Assembly: GCA_964351195.1 (NCBI GenBank)
Contig: CAYGNI010000048.1
Span: forward strand, 1-14,001
DNA length: 14,001 nt
Direction: 5' to 3'
DNA from: TMED27 sp964351195
GTDB taxonomy: Bacteria; Pseudomonadota; Alphaproteobacteria; Micavibrionales; Micavibrionaceae
In this document: piece by piece, positions 7,545 to 13,617 of the stretch
Layout: the number at the start of each line of letters is the position of its first letter
Numbering within the stretch: position 1 is the stretch's first letter
Notes under the pieces: generated by a model
What the model saw: only the letters and a program-made list of their open reading frames with translations
The model's database searches: none
Told to the model about the DNA's origin: nothing
Program-made: the position numbers and the translations under genes

Positions 7545-9187
7545 GCTGCTTTGACTTGATCGGCGATAACACTGCTGAGTGTTTTCATGAGCGTCTCGCG
7601 GTCAGCTGGCTTTCTAAGCACCGCCTTAATGCTTCCATGGTCTTTCATATTATCACCGATTTTATCCTTATTATAACCGCTTAGTATCACGAAAGGGAGT
7701 TTTGGATAACGTTTTCCAATCCTTTCGGCAAGCTCCAGCCCAGTCATTTCCGGCATGTTATGATCGGTTAAAACCACGTCAAAATAGTCAGGATGTTCCG
7801 TTATTATTTCTTCAGCTTCATGGCCGTTGGTACAGCTCTCAGTTTCAAATCCCATGCGTTCAAGCATGTTGCACATCATGGCGCGGACGTCTTCTTGATC
7901 TTCAACAAGCAGAATTTTTCCTTGTCCGTCTGTCAGGTTTGTTTTTGCGTTTTCTTGCATCTGCTGGTTTTCTTCCGGACCAGCGAGCGGGAATAACATC
8001 TCAAACCTTGTGCCCTGCCCCAGTATGCTGTTGATAACCATACATCCACGGTGAGATGTCACAACACCATGCACCATTGCCAAACCAAGCCCCGTCCCCT
8101 CATCAACAGATTTGGTTGTAAAGAAGGGTTCGAAAATATGCTCCATAACACGACGAGTCATACCTGTGCCGTTATCTTTGACGCTCAATACTGCGTAATT
8201 CTGTTCTTTTTCTAAGGTTCCTAGTATGAGGCACGTGTGGTTCTTATTAACGTAGCTCAATATGATTGGCGGCGCGGCATCGCGGTCTATATCTTCCTTA
8301 TCCATGGTTTTAATCATGTCATAACGTGTAAGATCATCTGATTTTAGAGCTTCTAAGCCGATTTCAAGAATGCCGCGCTCGTTCTTCATCGCGTCTTTGG
8401 CATTGACACATAAATTCATGACGACCTGCGAAACCTGAGTGGCGTTACCAAGGATATTAACTGGGTTTTTTTCGATATAGGTTTCTACTTTTATGGTTTT
8501 GGGTAGGCTGGCTTTAAGCATTCCCAGAGTTTCTTCTAAAGGTATTTTTATATCCATGTAGCGAATATCGCTGTTTTCGCGGCGTGAAAATGTCAATATT
8601 TTATCAACAAGATCGCGGGCCTGGGCCCCTGCTTTGATGATACTGTTTGCGAAGCCGTGTTGCGCGGTGCCGGGTTTGAGATCATCGGTCAAAAATTCCG
8701 CATAGCCGTTCATTGCTGCAAGAATGTTATTAAAATCATGAGCAATCCCGCCAGCAAGCCGCCCTATCGCCTCCAGCTTTTGCGCCTGATAGAGTTGTTT
8801 CTGAAGGGCGTATTTGTCGTCTTCAACTTTTTGGATTTCGGCCAGTTGTCTCTCTAAAAGTTCAAGCGTTGTGGCCTTTTCTTTGTTCGCTTTTGAAATA
8901 CGACGCAACTTATCCGTATTGAGGAGGACAAGTAAGAAGCCGCTAAACCCCATAATCCAAATCGACCAATACAGGCGCGTTTCGTCTTTTATGATATCAT
9001 CTTGGCGTTCTATTAAGCCTGTTTGGGATTGCCCGGAAATTGCAATATTCTGAATGTAAAAGTCGCTGAGTGCCTCGTTTTTTTCAATCAGTTTTACAGC
9101 AGAGAACAAGGCGAACAAGCTGAAGAGTAATATCAGCAAGCCCGGACTATAATTGAGTAATAACGAACCGGCTTTTTTTACATTCAT
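7541..9187 (-). CDS. Membrane-bound hybrid histidine kinase with C-terminal receiver domain
   Basis: A 548-residue hybrid sensor kinase. Two helices (about 11-33 and 72-90) enclose a short periplasmic loop of roughly 38 residues. A likely coiled coil (95-140) leads to the HisKA box GGIAHDFNNILAAMNGYAEF with phospho-acceptor H150. The ATPase domain has the N box VMNLCVNAKDAM (N259, N262), G1 DNGTGM (338-343), F box FEPFFTTK (352-359) and G2 GTGLGLA (364-370). The C-terminal receiver has acidic pocket E429/D430, phospho-acceptor D475, S503 and K526. The HDFNN type and the terminal receiver recall CckA, but no PAS domain is visible and the partner is a LuxR-type regulator. It lies 9 bases after the regulator gene and is probably co-transcribed. 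Its stop overlaps the convergent stop at 7544. The stretch between N and G1 boxes is unusually long. Confidence 0.93.
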   Translation of the reverse strand: MNVKKAGSLLLNYSPGLLILLFSLFALFSAVKLIEKNEALSDFYIQNIAISGQSQTGLIERQDDIIKDETRLYWSIWIMGFSGFLLVLLNTDKLRRISKANKEKATTLELLERQLAEIQKVEDDKYALQKQLYQAQKLEAIGRLAGGIAHDFNNILAAMNGYAEFLTDDLKPGTAQHGFANSIIKAGAQARDLVDKILTFSRRENSDIRYMDIKIPLEETLGMLKASLPKTIKVETYIEKNPVNILGNATQVSQVVMNLCVNAKDAMKNERGILEIGLEALKSDDLTRYDMIKTMDKEDIDRDAAPPIILSYVNKNHTCLILGTLEKEQNYAVLSVKDNGTGMTRRVMEHIFEPFFTTKSVDEGTGLGLAMVHGVVTSHRGCMVINSILGQGTRFEMLFPLAGPEENQQMQENAKTNLTDGQGKILLVEDQEDVRAMMCNMLERMGFETESCTNGHEAEEIITEHPDYFDVVLTDHNMPEMTGLELAERIGKRYPKLPFVILSGYNKDKIGDNMKDHGSIKAVLRKPADRETLMKTLSSVIADQVKAA

Positions 9188-9196
9188 GGCCCAAGT

Positions 9197-9901
9197 CTAC
9201 ACAGCTTCCGCATTCGACACCAAGCCCAATTGCACCGCTTTCATGGCTGCATGAGTTCGGTTGTTGGCTTCGAGTTTTGTGCAAATTCCACGGATGTGAA
9301 GCTTCACCGTAACCACCTGTAGCCCTAAGGCATTGGCGATTTCCTTATTGGACGCGCCTTTGGCTAGATAGCCCAACACTTCTGTCTCGCGCGGGGTGAG
9401 ATTAACATCTTCCGCCCCGTCTATACTGCCCTCACCTGAGCCGTTGTAATTTGAGTGAATGAAGTTCACACGTTTTTCATCGCCATAATAGGATGGCATA
9501 ATTTCAACTGTATCACTATCAATGGGGATGAATTTCTCGCCCGTGAGAACAAGCTGGATCGCTTTGATCAAAGCTTTTCCCGATAATGTTTTTGGGAAAT
9601 ATCCAACGGCGCCAAGATCCATGGCAGCTTTGACATCTTCTGGTTCTGCTACGCCCGACATCAGCGCTACTTTGCTGTTTGGAAAATTTTCTTTGATTTT
9701 TTTCAAACCTTGTAGACCGTTCATACCGGGCATACGAAAATCCAGCAAAACCAAATCGTAACTCTGGTCTTCTTTCAATATTGAATATACCTCATTAAAA
9801 TCCTTGCTCACACTGACGCTTGAATGATCTTCGGCGCGTTCTATATATTGCACCAATGCGTCACGAAACAATGTGTGGTCGTCTGCAATTAATAGTCTCA
9901 T
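9197..9901 (-). CDS. NarL/FixJ-family response regulator with LuxR-type HTH
   Basis: A 234-residue two-component transcription regulator. The receiver domain (1-120) has acidic residues D7 and D8, phospho-acceptor D54 in LVLLDFRMPGMNG, S82 and K104 (YFPKT). A linker of about 45 residues, rich in polar residues and Gly (YNGSGEGS), leads to a LuxR-type helix-turn-helix at about 170-230 (LTPRETEVLGYLAKGASNKEIANALGLQVVTVKLHIRGICTKL). It is the first gene of an operon with the hybrid kinase just downstream, its probable phosphodonor directly or through an Hpt protein encoded elsewhere. The start at 9901 gives the canonical MRLLIADDH beginning; AAAGAAG precedes it. The 196-base region upstream holds a palindrome and repeats that may be its own operator. 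Target genes cannot be read from the sequence. Confidence 0.94.
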   Translation of the reverse strand: MRLLIADDHTLFRDALVQYIERAEDHSSVSVSKDFNEVYSILKEDQSYDLVLLDFRMPGMNGLQGLKKIKENFPNSKVALMSGVAEPEDVKAAMDLGAVGYFPKTLSGKALIKAIQLVLTGEKFIPIDSDTVEIMPSYYGDEKRVNFIHSNYNGSGEGSIDGAEDVNLTPRETEVLGYLAKGASNKEIANALGLQVVTVKLHIRGICTKLEANNRTHAAMKAVQLGLVSNAEAV

Positions 9902-9941
9902 TCTGCTTCTTTATCCCCTTAAAATTTAATGTCTTCTTTTC

Positions 9942-9972
9942 CGCAGAAACGCAGAATTACACAGAACGCAGA
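9942..9972. repeat. Cluster of CGCAGA-type short direct repeats
   Basis: CGCAGA occurs at 9942, 9950 and 9967, with a variant CACAGA at 9960, so four copies lie within 31 bases in the 5' leader region of the response-regulator operon. Spacings are 8, 10 and 7 bases. They could be protein-binding repeats or a fragment of a dispersed intergenic repeat. Nothing in the sequence decides between these. Confidence 0.5.
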
Positions 9973-9980
9973 GTGTATGA

Positions 9981-10008
9981 TTTATATGAAACCCCTATAC
10001 CTGACATA
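9981..10008 (-). promoter_or_regulatory. Candidate promoter of the response regulator-kinase operon
   Basis: Read on the minus strand, TATGTC (10003-10008) is followed after 16 bases by TATAAA (9981-9986), a reasonable -10 box with a poor -35. The -35 lies inside the right arm of the palindrome at 10004-10023, an arrangement that would suit activation or repression by the regulator. The leader to the ATG would be about 75 bases. This is an eye-made assignment. Confidence 0.3.
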
Positions 10009-10023
10009 TACTTTAGCATATGT
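10004..10023. promoter_or_regulatory. 20-base imperfect palindrome, candidate operator
   Basis: ACATATACT and AGCATATGT are arms of nine bases that pair at eight positions, separated by TT. The site lies 102 bases upstream of the response-regulator start codon. Size, symmetry and position fit a dimeric regulator site, for example autoregulation by the NarL-type protein. A hairpin role is less likely because the arms are AT-rich and no T-run follows. Confidence 0.45.
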
Positions 10024-10097
10024 TTCCTAAATAAACCTTAAAGAAAACCTGCGATTTCGGATGTATTCAGAGGAAAACTTCTTTTATTTTCATAGTA

Positions 10098-12119
10098 TTA
10101 GAGCCGAGACAGGGCAATATGAATGGGTTGTTGGTACCCTTGCTGAATACCGTCAAGTCGCAAGCGATAAACATATATCGCTTCCATGACGCGCTGGACG
10201 TAGTTGCGGGTCTCATAAATTGGGATAAGCTCAATCCAGTCGATCCAATCGATTTCTCCTTTACGAGGATCTCCAAATGTAACAAGCCATTTATCGACTC
10301 TGCCCGGCCCGGCATTATACGCCGCGATGGCAAGCGGGTATGAGTAATCAAATCGTTTTAACATGCGGTCTATATAGGCCGTGCCCAGTCGGATGTTGTG
10401 ATCTGGACGCAGTGTCAGCCAGCTTTGTTGGTGCGCGATGCCAAGTTTTCTGGCGGTTTCCGTCGCTGTGGCGGGCATAAGCTGCATCAAGCCTTGCGCG
10501 CCTACGGGGCTTTGGGCGCGGACATCAAATTGGCTTTCCTGCCGGATAAGACCGTGAACCAACGCCCATTCGGTTTTGATGCCGTTCAGTTGATTGGTAA
10601 TAAGCGGGTAAGCTTGCGCCGTCAGAAACAGGCCGTTGCGCGTGGCTTGTTTTGAAATACGCACTGCATCGCCATAGCTTTTCATACCGATCGCGGCTTC
10701 GGCGGCGTAGCGATAGGCTTTTGGCGTTTCGTCATGTTCCACAAATGCCATCAGAAACCGTGTTGCTTCTTTGTGCATACCGGCTTCATGGAACAGATTG
10801 GCAGCCTGCATCAATTCGTTTCTTTGGTAGTTATCGTTGTCCGCACTTGAGAGGATTGGCGGCGCTGCGTTGGGCAGGCTTTCCTTCAGGCCTAGCTTTG
10901 CGCCGGCGAGTTGACCGTAATAGACGGTCTGATATTGCGCGGCGTCTTTGTACCATTTTTGCGCAAGACTTTTATCACTAAAGGCTTCGGCCGCCCTACC
11001 CGCCCAATAGGCCGCGCGGGATTTGCTAACGGGGGTTTCGACCTTGTGATACAGAGCCTCAAAATGCTGGAAAGCTTCGGTCGGTTTATTAACGAAGCGC
11101 AGTGCGAGCCAGCCGGCAATCCATTCTGCCTGCGCATAGGAAAAGCCGTCTTGCTGGCCGTGTTTGCTAGCGAGCAGATACGCGCTTTGGTAGCTCTTTT
11201 TTTCCAACAGACGGCGAATGAGAATATGACGCTCGCGCCACCAGTCTTTGGGATTTTGGACTTTATCAGCGGACGGAGCGGTATTGAGAATTTCCATCGC
11301 GCCAACATCGAGATCATTGCGGCGGCGCCATCTAAGACGCTCATAGAGAAGACCTGGATCGTTTTGCAGGCTTGAAGGGATTTTGTTGATCAAGCCGTTC
11401 ACATTCGATTTTTCTTCGGCCAATGCGATACGAGCCTCGGTCAACTCTGGGTATCCGGGGCCAAGCACGCTCGCGATGGCGCGGGCATTTGTATATTGGC
11501 TCGAAAATAGCAATGTATCGAGGCGGCGGCGATGTGCGTCTTTATCGATCAGTGCGCCGTATTTGCCATAGATCGTACGTTGTTCGTCGCGGGTCAGGCG
11601 AATATCCGCCCACCATTTGCGGATGACCGCTTCGGCTTCTTGTTTGCGCCCGGAGGCGACCAATGCGCCAAGATAGCGATCAAGCCCCGTGGCGGTTTTG
11701 GGTTCATAATCCCGGAACCAGGCGATGATCTCGGCGCTTGTCAGGCTGCGCGGCATTTGTTTTTCTGCTTTGGCTGTGAGGCCGGTGATGCCCGGCCACT
11801 CAGGGTTTTGGCGAATGAACTGCGCCAAACGCGTATAGTTGCCGACATCGTCTTTTTTGGTAAAGACCAGCCAGTAATAGAGCTTTGAAGCCAAAGGGTC
11901 GCGGGTTTTGGCGATTGTGTTTTGTCCTATGGTCCATTGCCCCTGATTGATGGATTGCAGGGCGCGGATAGTTAATGTCTTATCGGCCGGGGATTGCAGG
12001 CGATTTTGCGCGTTTTCGATTGCGATTGCAGAAGATGTCACAACAATCGCGAAGAAAAACAGGGATAGAGCGCTGAGTTTCTTGCATCTTTGCGCTGCTC
12101 GGGATAGATTAGCCAGCAC
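10098..12119 (-). CDS. slt: Soluble lytic murein transglycosylase (Slt70 type)
   Basis: A 673-residue periplasmic peptidoglycan-cleaving enzyme that breaks the MurNAc-GlcNAc bond to form 1,6-anhydro ends. Residues 1-33 form a signal peptide: basic n-region with R7, R11, K13, K14, then hydrophobic LSLFFFAIVVTSSAIA. Residues about 40-500 are alpha-helical repeats like the superhelical U and L domains of Slt70 (YWAGRAAEAF, AEWIAGWLALRF). The catalytic domain has E528 in IRQESQF, followed by GAQGLMQLMPATA and AYNAGPGRV, the classic family 1 motifs. Length fits the family. No in-frame ATG lies near the signal peptide, and the upstream frame runs into dapA; the GTG at 12119 is therefore the best start, with no clear ribosome site. 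It is divergent from dapA with 24 bases between starts. Confidence 0.92.
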   Translation of the reverse strand: MLANLSRAAQRCKKLSALSLFFFAIVVTSSAIAIENAQNRLQSPADKTLTIRALQSINQGQWTIGQNTIAKTRDPLASKLYYWLVFTKKDDVGNYTRLAQFIRQNPEWPGITGLTAKAEKQMPRSLTSAEIIAWFRDYEPKTATGLDRYLGALVASGRKQEAEAVIRKWWADIRLTRDEQRTIYGKYGALIDKDAHRRRLDTLLFSSQYTNARAIASVLGPGYPELTEARIALAEEKSNVNGLINKIPSSLQNDPGLLYERLRWRRRNDLDVGAMEILNTAPSADKVQNPKDWWRERHILIRRLLEKKSYQSAYLLASKHGQQDGFSYAQAEWIAGWLALRFVNKPTEAFQHFEALYHKVETPVSKSRAAYWAGRAAEAFSDKSLAQKWYKDAAQYQTVYYGQLAGAKLGLKESLPNAAPPILSSADNDNYQRNELMQAANLFHEAGMHKEATRFLMAFVEHDETPKAYRYAAEAAIGMKSYGDAVRISKQATRNGLFLTAQAYPLITNQLNGIKTEWALVHGLIRQESQFDVRAQSPVGAQGLMQLMPATATETARKLGIAHQQSWLTLRPDHNIRLGTAYIDRMLKRFDYSYPLAIAAYNAGPGRVDKWLVTFGDPRKGEIDWIDWIELIPIYETRNYVQRVMEAIYVYRLRLDGIQQGYQQPIHIALSRL
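12082..12110 (+). promoter_or_regulatory. Candidate dapA-smpB promoter inside the slt 5' end
   Basis: TTGCAT (12082-12087) and TAGATT (12105-12110) are separated by 17 bases on the plus strand. They end about 33 bases before the dapA ATG and lie within the slt signal-peptide codons. The spacer between the two genes is too short for a promoter, so one inside slt is expected. The boxes match the consensus only partly. Confidence 0.3.
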
Positions 12120-12143
12120 TTTATATGGATATGAACAGGATTT

Positions 12144-13040
12144 ATGACGATGTTTAAAGGATCGATCCCGGCATTGATTACCCCGTTTAAAGACGGAGAG
12201 ATTGATTGGCCGGCGTTTGAAAACTTTGTGGAATGGCAGATTAATCAGGGCTCTGACGCTTTGGTCCCCTGTGGCACGACCGGTGAATCTCCTACGCTTT
12301 CGCATGATGAACATATGGCGATAGTCGAACGAACTGTGGCACTCGTCAAGGGGAGAATTCCTGTTATAGCGGGAACGGGGTCGAATTCTACACGCGAGGC
12401 TATCAAACTCACACAGCATGCCAAGGATGCGGGGGCGGATGCGGCGTTGATTGTGACGCCGTATTACAACAAGCCGACGCAGGACGGCATGTATGAGCAT
12501 TACAAAGCCATTCATAATGCAGTTTCGATTCCGATTGTGATCTACAACATTCCCGGGCGATGCATTGTCGATATGTCGGTGGCGACCATGGCACGGCTGG
12601 CGAAATTGGCGAATATTGTCGGCGTGAAAGATGCAACGAATGATTTGGTGCGCCCGGTTGAGACGCGCGCGGCGATTGGCGATGACTTCTGCCAGCTTTC
12701 CGGGGAGGATGGCACGGCGGCGGCGTTTTTGGCGCAAGGCGGCGTGGGATGTATTTCCGTGGTGGCTAATGTTGCGCCCGCGCTATCGGCCGAAATGCAT
12801 AAGGCCTGGCAGGGAGGGAATTTGAAGCGATTTGCGGAGATCCGCGATTTGCTGGCACCGCTGGCACGCGATCTGTTTTGTGAAAGCAATCCGGCGCCGG
12901 TCAAGTATGCGGCCAGTGTTTTGGGGCTTTGCAGTGATGATGTGCGCAGGCCGTTATTGCCCGCCAGTGATGCGGCCCGCGCAAAGGTGGATGCCGCGAT
13001 TGCGCATGCGGGGCTAAAACCCTTTAAAGCGGCGGCGTAG
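12144..13040 (+). CDS. dapA: 4-hydroxy-tetrahydrodipicolinate synthase
   Basis: A 298-residue cytoplasmic TIM-barrel enzyme that condenses pyruvate with aspartate semialdehyde, the first committed step of the diaminopimelate/lysine pathway. Visible motifs: CGTTGE at 43-48, YYNKP (107-111), active-site Tyr134 and Arg139 in YNIPGR, and Schiff-base K162 in VGVKDAT. Length is normal for the family (about 290-300). Two ATGs, 12144 and 12150, are possible. AGGA at 12137-12140 is only 3 bases from the first but 9 from the second, and MFKGSI at 12150 matches the usual family N-terminus, so the true start may be 12150. It is followed after 12 bases by smpB and is divergent from slt. Both dapA and slt serve peptidoglycan (precursor supply and turnover), though shared control is not shown. 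Confidence 0.96.
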   Translation: MTMFKGSIPALITPFKDGEIDWPAFENFVEWQINQGSDALVPCGTTGESPTLSHDEHMAIVERTVALVKGRIPVIAGTGSNSTREAIKLTQHAKDAGADAALIVTPYYNKPTQDGMYEHYKAIHNAVSIPIVIYNIPGRCIVDMSVATMARLAKLANIVGVKDATNDLVRPVETRAAIGDDFCQLSGEDGTAAAFLAQGGVGCISVVANVAPALSAEMHKAWQGGNLKRFAEIRDLLAPLARDLFCESNPAPVKYAASVLGLCSDDVRRPLLPASDAARAKVDAAIAHAGLKPFKAAA

Positions 13041-13052
13041 AGGCCATTTCCC

Positions 13053-13547
13053 ATGGCCAAAAAACCTAACAAAAAATCAGGCATGTTGTCGGTGAACGCC
13101 GTGGTGGCGGAGAATAAACGTGCGCGATTTGATTATGAGATTTTAGAGACATTTGAAGCCGGGATTATGCTGAGCGGGACGGAAGTTAAGTCTTTGCGGC
13201 TGGGGCAATGTTCTTTGGCTGAAAGTTATGTAGGCCCCAAAGGCGGAGAGATCTGGTTGTGGAATGCGAATATTCCGGAGTATCAGCAAGCAGGACCGAA
13301 GATGCAGCACGAGCCGCAAAGAGCGCGCAAATTGCTGCTGCATAAAAAGGAGGTTGATACGCTTTTGGGCGTTGTAAACCGCGCGGGGCAAACGATTGTG
13401 GCGCTGAAACTGTATTTCAACAAGCGTGGCATGGCGAAGATTGAAATTGCGCTGGCGCGCGGGAAGAAAGAATATGATAAGCGCGAAACAGAGAAAAAGC
13501 GCGATTGGGATAAGCAAAAAGCACGGATTATGAAGGAGCGCGGATAG
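13053..13547 (+). CDS. smpB: SsrA-binding protein SmpB
   Basis: A 164-residue RNA-binding protein that brings tmRNA to stalled ribosomes for trans-translation. The family blocks are clear: NKRARFDYEILETFEAGIMLSGTEVKSLR (21-49), SYV (58-60), IWLWNANIPEY (67-77), RARKLLLHKKEV (90-101), and the basic C-terminal tail GKKEYDKRETEKKRDWDKQK (138-157) that contacts the decoding centre. Length is typical. The ATG at 13053 has AGAGG (13039-13043) nine bases before it, overlapping the dapA stop, and MAKKP is a common SmpB start. It is probably co-transcribed with dapA. No ssrA gene is recognised in this window. It converges with recA across a 70-base spacer. Confidence 0.97.
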   Translation: MAKKPNKKSGMLSVNAVVAENKRARFDYEILETFEAGIMLSGTEVKSLRLGQCSLAESYVGPKGGEIWLWNANIPEYQQAGPKMQHEPQRARKLLLHKKEVDTLLGVVNRAGQTIVALKLYFNKRGMAKIEIALARGKKEYDKRETEKKRDWDKQKARIMKERG

Positions 13548-13553
13548 CGCTAA

Positions 13554-13589
13554 TATAAAAAGCAACTTAGTCCACTTAGTGGACTAAGT
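13554..13589 (-). terminator. Candidate recA terminator hairpin with T-run
   Basis: Arms ACTTAGTCCAC (13565-13575) and GTGGACTAAGT (13579-13589) form a perfect 11-base stem with a 3-base loop. Read on the minus strand, after the recA stop, the hairpin is followed by TTGC and then TTTTTATATT (through about 13554), as expected for an intrinsic terminator. On the plus strand no T-run follows, so smpB would not be terminated efficiently by it. A further ACTAAGT at 13592-13598 makes a larger, nested inverted repeat. Confidence 0.65.
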
Positions 13590-13598
13590 AGACTAAGT
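13565..13598. repeat. Nested inverted repeat between smpB and recA
   Basis: Two ACTTAGT units (13565-13571, 13574-13580) are followed by two ACTAAGT units (13583-13589, 13592-13598). The two halves are 16-base arms that are reverse complements except at one position and are only 2 bases apart. The alternative folding with an 11-base stem and 3-base loop is more realistic in RNA. Confidence 0.75.
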
Positions 13599-13617
13599 CG
13601 GCCGCTTTAAGCTCCTC

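Noticed and set aside
7541..7620. Attachment site or repeat bounding the AT-rich kinase/regulator module
   Set aside because: I compared the ends near 7541 and 10098 by eye and found no shared direct or inverted repeat, integrase or transposase, so transfer is supported only by composition.
10024..10097. Terminator after slt
   Set aside because: The AT-rich stretch has T-rich runs and weak complementary pieces (for example GAAAA/GTTTTC), but no stem with enough GC pairs directly followed by a T-run.
10911..11375. 154-residue plus-strand open frame inside slt
   Set aside because: It is opposite the Slt helical domain, has no ribosome site or recognisable domain, and fits a codon shadow.
12120..12737. 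Extension of the slt reading frame upstream to an ATG at 12737
   Set aside because: It would bury the signal peptide about 200 residues inside the protein and run antisense through dapA, whose family motifs are unmistakable. The extension is an open frame by chance.
12542..13084. 180-residue minus-strand open frame
   Set aside because: It is the antisense shadow of dapA and the smpB start; composition reflects the GC-rich opposite codons.
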